64,000 bases of DNA from Flavobacteriia bacterium (GTDB lineage Bacteria > Bacteroidota > Bacteroidia > Flavobacteriales_D > Crocinitomicaceae): NCBI GenBank assembly GCA_016183815.1, contig JACPDW010000006.1, forward strand, positions 62,001 through 126,000, written 5' to 3'. The notes beneath the pieces were generated by a model. The model saw only the letters and a list, made by a program, of their open reading frames with translations. It had not been told where the DNA came from and made no database searches. Shown one piece after another: positions 17,332 to 26,757 of the stretch. How positions within the stretch are numbered: position 1 is the first letter of the stretch; each line of letters starts with the position of its first letter. Both the position numbers and the translations under genes were made by a program.

Positions 17332-17345
17332 CAAAAAAATTTAAA

Positions 17346-17912
17346 ATGGCAACTACAGCAGATATAAGAAATGGACTTTGTATCAAACACAATGATAAAC
17401 TGTATCAAATTATTGAATTTCAACATGTAAAACCTGGAAAAGGTCCTGCTTTTGTGAGAACAAAAATGCGTCAAATTGAATCTGGTAAAGTACTGGATAA
17501 TACTTTTTCTGCAGGGCATAAAATTGAAATCGTTCGAATAGAAAATCGTGAATATCAATACCTTTACCAAGAAGGGAATGATTTTGTATTCATGAACAAT
17601 GAAAATTTTGAACAAATCAACATTCCAGCTAAAATGTTAGAAAAGCCAAAATTTTTACAAGAAGGTATGATTTGTTCTATTTTATTTCACGCTGAAGAGG
17701 AAACACCATTAGTTGTAGAACTTCCAATGTATATTATTTCTGAGGTTACCTATACTGAGCCAGGAGTTAAAGGTGATACAGCAACAAATTCAATGAAACC
17801 AGCAACAATTGCAACGGGTGCTGAAATTAAAGTTCCTTTATTTATTGATAACGGTGAAGTTATTAAAGTTGATACAAGAACTGGAATATATGTTGAACGA
17901 GTAAAAAATTAA
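17346..17912 (+). CDS. efp: Translation elongation factor P
   Basis: From ATG 17346 (MATTADIRNGLCI) the protein is 188 residues, the standard EF-P length; upstream in-frame codons lie in the cmk-efp promoter region. The loop tip reads KPGKGPAF with the lysine at residue 32, the position modified in many EF-P proteins. The C-terminal domain carries the signature around ATNSMKPATIATGAEIKVPLFI. EF-P relieves ribosome stalling at polyproline stretches. The following small gene starts 22 nt downstream. Confidence 0.95.
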   Translation: MATTADIRNGLCIKHNDKLYQIIEFQHVKPGKGPAFVRTKMRQIESGKVLDNTFSAGHKIEIVRIENREYQYLYQEGNDFVFMNNENFEQINIPAKMLEKPKFLQEGMICSILFHAEEETPLVVELPMYIISEVTYTEPGVKGDTATNSMKPATIATGAEIKVPLFIDNGEVIKVDTRTGIYVERVKN

Positions 17913-17934
17913 TTTTTATTAATAATTTATAGCC

Positions 17935-18339
17935 ATGAATATTAGTATTAACCCAGAAATGAGTCTTTTAACTATTCAAAAACAATTTACTTCTTTTTTT
18001 CCATTATTAAAAATCGAATTTTATTCTTCTAAACATGATGAAAAAGAAGGGAGTACTAAAAATGAACAATTATCAAATTCATCTATTCTCTGTAAAATAA
18101 ATCCGAATATTTCGACATTTGAATGGAATATCAAAAAAAATCAAGTTGTTTCTGAGTTTGAGAAGGAGTTTCACTCTCTTTTTGGAATATACATACAGGT
18201 TTTTAGAAAAAATAAAAACACTTGGATTCAGACAACACAAACTGATTCTTGGAAATTAATAGAACAACAAGAACACGCCGAAGAAATGTCTAAAGAAATT
18301 GATGAATCTGAAACTTTAGATTATCACGAACAAGAATAA
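17935..18339 (+). CDS. Conserved small acidic protein of unknown function
   Basis: 134 residues, no signal peptide or membrane segment, with an acidic C-terminus (EEMSKEIDESETLDYHEQE). The middle segment (FHSLFGIYIQVFRKNKNTWIQTTQTDSWKLIEQQ) reads like a small Bacteroidota family without name or known function. It begins 22 nt after efp and is probably co-transcribed with it. The 150 bp that follow, up to the convergent surface-protein gene, hold nothing I can interpret. Confidence 0.65.
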   Translation: MNISINPEMSLLTIQKQFTSFFPLLKIEFYSSKHDEKEGSTKNEQLSNSSILCKINPNISTFEWNIKKNQVVSEFEKEFHSLFGIYIQVFRKNKNTWIQTTQTDSWKLIEQQEHAEEMSKEIDESETLDYHEQE

Positions 18340-18489
18340 TCCCTGATAATGCATTAGAAAATGCAAAATAGAAAAAGTAATTTTAATCTAACTCTAATAA
18401 TTAGATAGAAACAACTTAAAATTCGGTTTTTCTCAGATTTATCGTTCAATACGGTTTTAATAAACCTCTATCACGGAATCTGGTATAAT

Positions 18490-21129
18490 TTATTTTCTTG
18501 TCAACTGAACATATCCATGTCCTTCAACAACTTCTCCATTTAGGGCATTTCCTTTATAGGTATAAAAATATGTTCCATCTTGAGCATCTTTACCACCAGT
18601 ATTTTTTCCATCCCAAGTTGGTGAAGATAAATCTCCTTCATACATTAAATTTCCCCAACGATTGAATATTTGGTAAGTAAATTCTTTAAAAAATAATGGA
18701 TTTAAAGAGAACAAATCGTTTTTTGAATCATTATCAGGAGAGAAAAAATTAGGTAAATTATATTTTGGATTTGGAATTATTGTAATACTTTGATAAGCAG
18801 TATCTGAACAAGGACCGCTATAAGCAATAAGCATGATTTCATAAGTTCCAACATCAGAATAATTAGAGCCAACATTGTTTAAGTTGTAAATACTTAAAGT
18901 ATCAGAATTTCCAAAATCCCAAAAGTAATGGGTTGCATTTGTACTTTCATTGTAAAAAGTAATGTCTTTTGGAGGATCAATACTTGGTTCATAATAGCTA
19001 AACGCAGCATTTGGATTGGGAATAATGTCCACAAAAACGCTATCGGCATCAAAACAAACTGCATCTTCAACATAAAGATAATACCAACCAGTAGTTAAAT
19101 TTGAATATACGGTATTAGTAATGGTGTCGGTGTTATTAGCTCCTGGACCAGTCCAAAAATAATTTACAGTTCCAGTTTCTCCAAACATTTGAGCACTCAA
19201 TTCTCCTGTTGGTTCACAAGTATAAGTTGGAGCTGAATTAAAACTTAAAATATTTAATGTTTGATCCAAAGTTACATTAACTGTCGCACTACCTTCACTA
19301 CCACAAATGTCTTCTACATCTACTGTAAAACTTAAAGTACCATTATTTTCTATTGGGACAGTAGTATTTTGACCAGTTTGACCATTACTCCAAGTATAAG
19401 TAAAAGGTTCATTTCCATTTAAAACTGTTGCATTTATTGGAACTGAATCATTAGGACATTTAACTGTAGTATCGTTAACTTGTATAATTAATGGAGGACT
19501 TGGGTCAAAAACTACAGTATGAGTAGCTTGAATAGAATCGTTACAAGCATCAGTCATTGTTACAGTATAACTCGGTGGAGGATTACCAAGAGCAGGAGCG
19601 TTAATTGAAGTTCCTGTTTCACCAGTATTCCATTCAAAAACAAGAGGCGCTAAACCACCTGAGCCAGTTGCAGTAATAGGTATAGTTGGTGTTAAACAAT
19701 TGGCATTTGGAGCACTAACTGATAAATCTAGTGGAGGTTTTTGATTAAGAGTCACTATCACTGGATGGTCAAATTCAAAGTTACATGTATCCAAGATGTG
19801 TACATTGTAAGTTAATTGTCCTGCTTGTAAAATGGGGACAAATATGGTATCTCCTTGACCGACGTCGGCACCATTTAATGTCCAAGTGTAATTGTATCCA
19901 GGGGTACCTCCAACAGCAGCAACCGTAAGCATGACCGAATCATCTGGGCAATCTAATATTGGATCATTCGACAAAGCATTTAAAATAGGTTCTTCGGTAA
20001 TTGTTAATGTCTTGCTTTTAATGATTGTGTCACCACATTCTGAAACAAAAGTTACTGTTATAATCAATGTTTCATCGCCTTCAAGTCCGTCAATAATATT
20101 ATCTGTTTCAATAAATAGAGAGACAGAATCTTGATCAATAAACATCACCACGCTATCTCCAGTAGCACTTGCCACATAGTCAACACCAGGAATTGCTGTT
20201 CCCGTAAATACATAATGTATCACCATGGTATCAATAGCTTGAGATAAAGGTCTTGTAAAAATAAATTCTGCTGGCAAACAACCTTCAAATATTAGGGAAT
20301 CTCCTTGTGCTGTAGCGGTCTTCAAAGAAACATCTAGTCCAGTTGAAATTAAACTACCTGCTTCAAGAAAAACACCAGAATCTAAACTTTGATCCACAGC
20401 GTTTGCAATTGCCAATTTGATGTGATAGGTTTGACCACATTGTACTCCAGATATGGCAGTCATGGCAACAGTTGCCCCACTAAAACCAAAACCATCTAAA
20501 ATGTCATATGTATTGGTAAAATATATTGTATTATTTATAAAATTTGGATCCGCGGCCAAACATAAACTATTATCTCCACCACTAGGTATCCCTGAGTTTA
20601 CAGTATTTATACTTACTGGAATCGTACTTCCAGGCACCGTTGCTAAATTAACAGCATTATTTGAAAATGGTCCGTTTATACCTGGCCCAGAAATAAAAAA
20701 ACCAAAAGCATCATTAAATTGGGAACAAGTATAACCTGGATACTCTGTCGATCCAAAAATATACCTAAACTTCACCGTATCACCAGCAGGTACAAAATCA
20801 AATTCCAAAATCGCACCATTCGTCACAGGATTATTTGCTAAATCCATTAAATCAGGATCATTCCCAATATTGCTCCCCATTGATGTTCCCATAAAAAAAC
20901 CTGAAGGAAATGGAAAACCAGTTGATGTGTAAGAAGTTACATTTGGTTGAATTATTTGAGCATTTGCTGGTACGTTATTAAAACTAAAATTACTTACAGT
21001 AACCCCTTCACCAACTAACAAATTTTCAATCACTTGTTGTGGTGTCATAGTGTTGGTATGTACTATCTGTGTGAAAGTCCAAACATTTATTGAAATAAAC
21101 GCTAGAGAGAAAAAAATATTTTTCTTATT
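18490..21129 (-). CDS. Large secreted surface protein, choice-of-anchor L and gliding-type C-terminal domain
   Basis: A signal-peptide-like start (KKNIFFSLAFISINVWTFTQ), then a choice-of-anchor L domain (about residues 30-270 of this frame; GFFMGTSMGSNIGNDPDLM, FRYIFGSTEYPGYTCSQFND), a Calx-beta-like section (GTAIPGVDYVASA), several SprB/Ig-like repeats each with CPNDS or TWSNGQTG, a PKD-like domain (ATHYFWDFGNSDTLS) and a C-terminal gliding-motility-associated domain (PNFFSPDNDSKNDLF ... IFNRWGNLMYEG ... DGTYFYTYKG), i.e. a type-B T9SS signal. It is likely exported and surface-attached, perhaps an adhesin. The 5' end is odd: no ATG, GTG or TTG is available downstream of a perfect promoter; the entry is given from the AAT codon where an ATG is expected (see findings). 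The open frame itself runs on to 21189. Confidence 0.85.
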   Translation of the reverse strand, partial: NKKNIFFSLAFISINVWTFTQIVHTNTMTPQQVIENLLVGEGVTVSNFSFNNVPANAQIIQPNVTSYTSTGFPFPSGFFMGTSMGSNIGNDPDLMDLANNPVTNGAILEFDFVPAGDTVKFRYIFGSTEYPGYTCSQFNDAFGFFISGPGINGPFSNNAVNLATVPGSTIPVSINTVNSGIPSGGDNSLCLAADPNFINNTIYFTNTYDILDGFGFSGATVAMTAISGVQCGQTYHIKLAIANAVDQSLDSGVFLEAGSLISTGLDVSLKTATAQGDSLIFEGCLPAEFIFTRPLSQAIDTMVIHYVFTGTAIPGVDYVASATGDSVVMFIDQDSVSLFIETDNIIDGLEGDETLIITVTFVSECGDTIIKSKTLTITEEPILNALSNDPILDCPDDSVMLTVAAVGGTPGYNYTWTLNGADVGQGDTIFVPILQAGQLTYNVHILDTCNFEFDHPVIVTLNQKPPLDLSVSAPNANCLTPTIPITATGSGGLAPLVFEWNTGETGTSINAPALGNPPPSYTVTMTDACNDSIQATHTVVFDPSPPLIIQVNDTTVKCPNDSVPINATVLNGNEPFTYTWSNGQTGQNTTVPIENNGTLSFTVDVEDICGSEGSATVNVTLDQTLNILSFNSAPTYTCEPTGELSAQMFGETGTVNYFWTGPGANNTDTITNTVYSNLTTGWYYLYVEDAVCFDADSVFVDIIPNPNAAFSYYEPSIDPPKDITFYNESTNATHYFWDFGNSDTLSIYNLNNVGSNYSDVGTYEIMLIAYSGPCSDTAYQSITIIPNPKYNLPNFFSPDNDSKNDLFSLNPLFFKEFTYQIFNRWGNLMYEGDLSSPTWDGKNTGGKDAQDGTYFYTYKGNALNGEVVEGHGYVQLTRK

Positions 21130-21156
21130 GTAAAAAAGAAATAACGAATAAAAATA

Positions 21157-21186
21157 CAAATTTATAAAAATAAATAAAACTATCAA
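21157..21186 (-). promoter_or_regulatory. Promoter of the large surface-protein gene
   Basis: On the minus strand TTG at 21186-21184, exactly 19 nt, then TAAATTTG at 21164-21157: a perfect Bacteroidota -33/-7 pair. Transcription should start near 21150, so every upstream TTG codon of this frame is outside the transcript. Confidence 0.65.
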
Positions 21187-21210
21187 CAACTTTATTATGT
21201 AATAACCGAT

Positions 21211-21624
21211 TTAGTTTATAATTACACCTTTTTTTCTTAAAAGTGGTAATTCTTTCATTTTGTTATCCTGTATTGTTTCAGGTAAAAAAATGTATTTTTT
21301 ATCAAACATTTGATTATCGATCCAAAAACTTACCCAATATTCATTTGTCAAACCAAAAACCTCTTCCATTATGGGTTCTATTTTTGCAGCTTCGTTAGGG
21401 AGTAATACTTCTAAAGTATGTCTAAGTGTTGATGTTTTTACTTTTTCACCTGTATTTACATTTTCACCATAACCAACACTTGTAATAATGATTCCTTCCA
21501 TTATTTCCTCCTTTTTAAGATTCAATAAATAGACGTTATACATTTTTTCATTAAATTCATTCATTTCCTGAACAATAGCAACGGCTACATCTTCCACTTT
21601 TGGACCTAATAATTCTTGCCTCAT
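21211..21624 (-). CDS. Conserved small protein of unknown function
   Basis: 137 residues, no signal peptide or membrane segment. The sequence (NVYLLNLKKEEIMEGIIITSVGYGEN ... TSTLRHTLEVLLP ... EYWVSFWIDNQMFDKKYIFLPETI ... LPLLRKKGVIIN) belongs to a small Bacteroidota family whose databank names, as far as I recall, are misleading (some call it a phenylalanyl-tRNA synthetase subunit); nothing in it looks like a synthetase. It follows the serine hydrolase gene by 2 nt and precedes the surface-protein promoter. Confidence 0.7.
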   Translation of the reverse strand: MRQELLGPKVEDVAVAIVQEMNEFNEKMYNVYLLNLKKEEIMEGIIITSVGYGENVNTGEKVKTSTLRHTLEVLLPNEAAKIEPIMEEVFGLTNEYWVSFWIDNQMFDKKYIFLPETIQDNKMKELPLLRKKGVIIN

Positions 21625-21626
21625 AA

Positions 21627-22805
21627 CTAATTTAACATTCTATTTGCCATATCTAAATATAAAAATAAGTCTTTTGGATGACCTATTTTGTATTTATTTT
21701 TGTTAATTTCAATATTTTTTAATCTTTTCATACCTGTTCTTACAATAATCATATTTTTTTCAGGAATTGTAATTATGTATTGACCTAATATCCCACGACA
21801 ATAATACACTTTAGGATTTCCTAAATACGTCCAAATATGTAAACCATATCTATAATTTGGAATATTTTCTTCAGTGGATAAATTTGGATTGGAAAAAAAT
21901 TCATTCATATAAGTAGAAGAAATTATTGTGTTATTATTCCATTGTCCTTTTTGTAGTATGAGTTTACCCACCCTTGCAAAATCTCTACTAGTAGCATACA
22001 AACAACAAAAGGCCTTTTCATCGCCATTTTTTTTATCAGTTGACCAATAAGCGGGATTTTCAGCTCCAATTTTAGACCAAATTTTTTCATATAAATAAGT
22101 TGATAAATTTTTATTGCATGCTTTTTCAACGATGTAAGCCAATAATTGAGAATTTCCACTTTGATAAATCCATTTTTTACCGGGAATTTGAATACTTTTT
22201 TGTGATAATACCAAGTTTTTTAAATCAGATCCATAATAAGATTTGGCATTTTCAGATAATGGATTTACAGCACTTTCTTCCCAATCCAAACCAGAAGACA
22301 TCATTAACAAATGTCTTATAGTGATTTTCTCTTTTCCGTTTGCTGAAAAATTATTTAAATACTTAGAAACAGGTTCATCAAGAGATTTAATTTTCCCTTC
22401 ATCTAAAGCACAACCTACTAAAAGAGCCACTAAAGTTTTTGCTGCTGAAAAACTATTTGAAACAGTATTAGATAGATGAGTATCCCAATATTTTTCATAT
22501 AAAATGCTATCATTTCTTATGATTAATAATGATTTACTTTCAAGTTTTTTGAGAAATACTTCGTCTTTTTTGTCAAGTGAATAAGTTTTGTCCGATTTTT
22601 TCCAAATATAAGTTTTTTTTGAAGCTTGAATTTTTTCAGAATGAAAAATATCTTTATCATAAATAGTTGGGCCTGTTTTACCCTGTAAGTATGTGTACCA
22701 AATTCCTTTATAGAGGTAAAATCTACCCGATAAAACTATAAATATATTTATCAATAGAAATAAACCTAAAAATATTTTACCAAAGTATTTAAGTAATTTG
22801 TACAT
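21627..22805 (-). CDS. Serine hydrolase of the beta-lactamase / class C family
   Basis: 392 residues with an N-terminal membrane segment (about 8-28), so probably inner-membrane anchored with a periplasmic catalytic domain. The nucleophile motif SxxK appears as FSAAKTLVALLVG, the second motif as YQSGNSQLLAYIVE (Tyr-x-x-Asn-like), and the third region as GLHIWTYLG...YCRGILGQYI. The family contains esterases, D-aminopeptidases and penicillin-binding-like proteins; the substrate cannot be inferred. It overlaps the 3' end of lipB by 17 nt and is followed 2 nt later by the small conserved gene, making a three-gene operon. Confidence 0.85.
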   Translation of the reverse strand: MYKLLKYFGKIFLGLFLLINIFIVLSGRFYLYKGIWYTYLQGKTGPTIYDKDIFHSEKIQASKKTYIWKKSDKTYSLDKKDEVFLKKLESKSLLIIRNDSILYEKYWDTHLSNTVSNSFSAAKTLVALLVGCALDEGKIKSLDEPVSKYLNNFSANGKEKITIRHLLMMSSGLDWEESAVNPLSENAKSYYGSDLKNLVLSQKSIQIPGKKWIYQSGNSQLLAYIVEKACNKNLSTYLYEKIWSKIGAENPAYWSTDKKNGDEKAFCCLYATSRDFARVGKLILQKGQWNNNTIISSTYMNEFFSNPNLSTEENIPNYRYGLHIWTYLGNPKVYYCRGILGQYIITIPEKNMIIVRTGMKRLKNIEINKNKYKIGHPKDLFLYLDMANRMLN

Positions 22806-23511
22806 CTAAATTATTTTTAACATATTCATAATCAAATATTTCAGACATTTTTTTCAATAATACATTTTGAACCAAACTAAAATCAACTTCCTTTTTTAAT
22901 TCATTTTTCATGGAAGTTACGGATTTATCTTGAATTCCACAAGGAATAATGTTAGAAAAATACGATAAATCACTATTTATATTAAATCCAATCCCATGCA
23001 TTGTTACCCATCTTGAACATTTTACACCCATGGCACAAATTTTTCTTGTATTAATAGAATTTTCATTTAACCATACACCAGTTGCCCCCTCTACTCTATC
23101 CCCTTTAATACCAAATACACTTAAAGTTTGGATAACAGCTTCTTCAAGATAACGCATATAACGATGAATGTCTGAAAAAAAATAATCTAAATCAAAAATT
23201 GGATAAACAACCAATTGACCGGGACCATGATAAGTAATATCTCCACCCCTATTGATTTTATAAAAACTAGCGTTAATTTGATTTAGTTCCTCATTTTTAA
23301 GTAACAAATTTTCAGAATTTCCACTTTTTCCTAAAGTATATACATGCGGATGTTGGCAAGTGATGAGATAATTTTTTGTTATATCTACTTCATTTCCATT
23401 TCTTTGAGCAATTTTAATATCAATATTCTTTTTAAAAAGTTTTTCTTGAAACTCCCAAGCTTTGTCGTAAGGTATTAAACCCAAATCAATATGAATAACC
23501 TCCTGTTTCAT
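22789..23511 (-). CDS. lipB: Octanoyltransferase (lipoate biosynthesis)
   Basis: 240 residues with LipB signatures: TCQHPHVYTLGKSG, GGDITYHGPGQLVVYPIFDL, the catalytic lysine region RKICAMGVKCSRWVTMHGIGFNIN, and the catalytic cysteine in NIIPCGIQDKSVTSM. It moves octanoyl from acyl carrier protein to lipoyl domains such as that of PdhC. It is divergent from yidC with 99 bp between the start codons and leads the operon with the serine hydrolase. Confidence 0.95.
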   Translation of the reverse strand: MKQEVIHIDLGLIPYDKAWEFQEKLFKKNIDIKIAQRNGNEVDITKNYLITCQHPHVYTLGKSGNSENLLLKNEELNQINASFYKINRGGDITYHGPGQLVVYPIFDLDYFFSDIHRYMRYLEEAVIQTLSVFGIKGDRVEGATGVWLNENSINTRKICAMGVKCSRWVTMHGIGFNINSDLSYFSNIIPCGIQDKSVTSMKNELKKEVDFSLVQNVLLKKMSEIFDYEYVKNNLDVQIT

Positions 23512-23573
23512 AGTTGCAAACCTACTGATTTTTTTTCATTTTTTTAAATAAACCTAATATCGATTGATTTTTG

Positions 23574-23581
23574 TACTTTTG
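23574..23581 (+). promoter_or_regulatory. Putative -7 box of yidC
   Basis: TACTTTTG matches TAnnTTTG exactly, 29 nt before the yidC ATG. No TTG at the -33 distance. Confidence 0.4.
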
Positions 23582-23610
23582 TAGCCATTTTTATATAAGA
23601 AATACAATTA

Positions 23611-25403
23611 ATGGACAAGAATTCAATTATAGGTTTAGGAATTATCGGAGTAATATTAGTAACTTTTACTTTACTTAATCGCCCATCAGAAGATGAACTA
23701 AAAAAACAACAAGAAAAAGCTAAAAAAGAAAAAATTGTTGAAGAAAAAGAGGAAAAGGAAGAACAAACTCAAACTAAAAACTTAGCTGCCAAAGAAACAA
23801 GTAAAGATACAACTTCTTCACTAATTAAAGACACCGTTAAAGCTCAAACACTTCGCTTAGAATCAAATAAATTAATTGTTGACATCAATACTCTGGGTGG
23901 CAATATTGAAGCCGTTTATCTTAAAGATTACGAAAGTTACAGACATTTCAAGTTAAACGATAAACAAATTAAAGCACTAAAATTATTTTAAACACTTCAG
24001 AGTATGTTTTTGATATTGTTAAAAATAAAAATAACACTTTGAAATTGGAATTAAATTTAGGTACAGGGAAAAAAATAGTTTATAGATACCAATTACAAAA
24101 CAATGTGTACGACCTTCAATACGATATTTCTCAAGAAGGATTAAATGAAGCAGATGTTCAGATGAAATGGAAAGCAGATCTATATAAAACTGAACGATTA
24201 TTAAGTGAACAAAAAAGAGTTTCTACAATTTGTTATAAATACTATAAAAAAGACTTTGATTATCTAAGTGAAATGCAAGACGATGAAGTAGAATTGGAAG
24301 ATAAAGTTGAATGGATAGCATTTAAACAAAGCTATTTCACAAGTATTTTAAAGCCAGAAATTCCATTTAGTAATAAAGACTCAAAACTTAAAGTTACAAA
24401 TTTTAAAAGCGGTGATAAAAAGTTTTTTTCACACATTAAAAAATATGAATCTACTGTTACAATAGATTTTTCGAAACAAAGCAAACATACATTTTCATGG
24501 TTTTTTGGACCAAACGACTTCGAAATATTAAAATCATACCATTCAGATTACGAAGATATAATCAATTATGGATGGGGAATTTTTAGATGGATTAATATCT
24601 ATGCCATTCAACCAATTTTTAATGTGTTAGCAGAAACTGGACTTGGATTTGGCTTGGTAATACTCTTACTTACATTACTCATTAAAGTGGTTTTAATGCC
24701 AATTCAATGGAAGATGTATGTCTCCTCCGCAAAAATGAAAATCTTAAAACCAGAGATTGATGAATTAAGTGCTAAATATCCTAAAAAAGAGGATGCAATG
24801 AAAAAACAGATGGAAATGATGACCCTCTATCGGGAAAGTGGTGCCAGTCCTTTAGCAGGTTGTGTTCCAATGTTAATTCAGATGCCAATTCTATTAGCAA
24901 TATTTCGATTTTTTCCAGCTGCATTTGAGTTAAGACAACAAGGATTTTTATGGGCTGAGGATTTGTCTTCGTATGATTCAATTTATGATTTTGGAGTATA
25001 TATTTGGCCTTACGGTGATCATATATCACTATTTACTTTATTAATGTCAGTAACAACATTGGTTTATACTTGGCAAAACTCGGGTTCAATGCAACAAGCA
25101 CAACAACCAGGAATGCCCAATATGAAAGTCATGATGTATATTTTTCCGTTGATGATGATATTTTTCTTTAACAATTATTCCTCAGGGTTAAGTTATTACT
25201 ATTTTATTTCTACATTAATCTCCATTTTATTAATGATTTTGATTAAAAAATTCTTTGTTGATGAAGAAAAACTTAGAGCAAAAATGGCAGCAAAAAAAGC
25301 TGTTGTTAAACAAGGAGGAACAAAAAAGAAATCTAAATTTCAGGAAAAAATTGAACAAATGCAAAAAGCTCAACAAGATAGAGTAAAACAAATTAAAAAA
25401 TAA
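23611..25403 (+). pseudogene. yidC: Membrane protein insertase YidC, interrupted by a -1 frameshift
   Basis: Two frames together encode one complete YidC of about 597 residues. The first (23611-23991) gives the N-terminal membrane anchor (MDKNSIIGLGIIGVILVTFTLL), a charged linker and the start of the periplasmic domain (TLGGNIEAVYLKDYESY), then stops at TAA. The second is open from 23973 and continues the domain (NTSEYVFDI...TLKLELNLGTGK), then the conserved insertase core (NIYAIQPIFNVLAETGLGFGLVILLL, VVLMPIQWKMYVSSAKMKILKPEI, ESGASPLAGCVPMLIQMPILLAIF) and the Lys-rich tail. Adding one T to the run at 23986-23989 restores ...ALKLFLNTSEYVF. YidC is essential in bacteria studied, so a sequencing or assembly indel is more likely than true loss. 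Confidence 0.9.
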
Positions 25404-25518
25404 TATCGATACAATCTATTGTTTTGAATTTTTCAAATCAACATACACAATTTTTTGTGATATTTTGGAATTAAAAATATATATAGAATTTTGACAAAAT
25501 AAATTTTTGTTTCTTAAA

Positions 25519-26712
25519 ATGTTTTATAAATTCATATATACATCTAAATTTTTATTGTTTTCCTTTTTATTGGTAATTATATTAGGTGTTTTACAAAGAG
25601 CTTATTTTATAGGAATTAATGTATATTTACCTTATAAAAACCTACTTCACTCTCATTCCCATTTTGCATTTTCTGGATGGATTTCCCAAAGTCTATTTTA
25701 CTTAATCAACCAAATGCTATGGAAAGACGATTTATGGCCTAAAAAGATACGATTCGCTTACCTTTTTCATTTTTTATGTTCCTACGGAATGTTATTTTCT
25801 TTTTTATATCAAAGTTATGGTCCAATCTCTATTACGTTTTCTACATTGTCAATTTTTTCAGGATATATTTATGCTTTATTTTTGTTTTTAGAAATTAAAA
25901 ATGATAAAAGTATTTCTTTTATTTTCCTTCGATTTGCACTTATTTTTCTAATTGTTTCCTCAATTGGAACATACTATTTAGCTTATTTAATGGCAATTAA
26001 AAATACAGATTTAATTCTTAAACAAAATACCATCTCATTTTATCTACATTTTCAGTACAATGGCTGGTTTTTTTTCGCTTTTTTAAGTATTATTTTTCAT
26101 TATTTTAAAGAATCATTTCTACAATTTAATAAAAAATGGATTTATCTGTTGTTTTTAACTACAACGATTAGTTATTGTTTTTTAATTGATAATCAACAAC
26201 AACCTATTTTTAATGTATTTTTATTATTAGTAGCATTTATAAATATACTATTATTTTTAAAAATTATGAAAATACTGTATTTAAATGTAAAATCAAGTAC
26301 AGAAATTAACAATATATTTAAAAATGGTTTAATGACGATATTTTTTTTCATTGTTATAAAATCCTTTTTCCAATTTATATCAATATTACCCTATTTTTCA
26401 AGTATAATAAAGTTAAATCATGCATTATTAATCAATTATCTTCATTTTGTTTTTTTATTGATTTACAGCTTTTTTATTTTAGTTTTTTTATATGTTACAA
26501 AACATATATTTTTACCTCAATACAGAAATAAACTATTTGTAATTTTTATAATTTTATTAGTTTTAAACCAATTAGGATTACTATTAAAAAGTTTTGATTT
26601 AACAAAAAATTGGACAATATTTCTTAATCAATTTTTATTTGTACTATCAATCTTTCTAATGTTAAATTTTGTAACATTAATTAGTCTTAACAAGAAAACA
26701 GCCGCTTTTTAA
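25519..26712 (+). CDS. Multi-pass membrane protein with histidine motif, function unknown
   Basis: From ATG 25519 the protein has 397 residues; the frame begins four codons earlier with a TTG. About twelve hydrophobic helices fill the sequence. Near the N-terminus LLHSHSHFAFSGWISQSLFYL recalls the HxHxxxxGW-type histidine motifs of NnrS-like and heme-copper-oxidase-subunit-I-like membrane proteins, and LHFQYNGWFFFAFLSI and INYLHFVFLLIYSF repeat the pattern (His plus Trp/Phe). Heme or metal binding is therefore plausible but not shown. The gene stands alone between yidC and the DUF4143 gene; base composition is like its neighbours. Confidence 0.65.
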   Translation: MFYKFIYTSKFLLFSFLLVIILGVLQRAYFIGINVYLPYKNLLHSHSHFAFSGWISQSLFYLINQMLWKDDLWPKKIRFAYLFHFLCSYGMLFSFLYQSYGPISITFSTLSIFSGYIYALFLFLEIKNDKSISFIFLRFALIFLIVSSIGTYYLAYLMAIKNTDLILKQNTISFYLHFQYNGWFFFAFLSIIFHYFKESFLQFNKKWIYLLFLTTTISYCFLIDNQQQPIFNVFLLLVAFINILLFLKIMKILYLNVKSSTEINNIFKNGLMTIFFFIVIKSFFQFISILPYFSSIIKLNHALLINYLHFVFLLIYSFFILVFLYVTKHIFLPQYRNKLFVIFIILLVLNQLGLLLKSFDLTKNWTIFLNQFLFVLSIFLMLNFVTLISLNKKTAAF

Positions 26713-26757
26713 AGCTTTATGAAGAAAAGTAAAAAGACAAAAAATTAAATTTTTGAA

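Noticed and set aside
17267-17392. Upstream extension of cmk
   Set aside because: It runs through the efp start and promoter; the ATG at 17266 gives the canonical cytidylate kinase N-terminus.
23970-23993. Programmed -1 ribosomal frameshift in yidC
   Set aside because: No heptameric slippery site allows both tRNAs to re-pair, and no stem or pseudoknot is evident just downstream.
24039-25403. Treating the second half of yidC as an independent gene with a TTG start
   Set aside because: The coding frame extends upstream of the TTG and continues the YidC periplasmic domain; it is the rest of the same gene.
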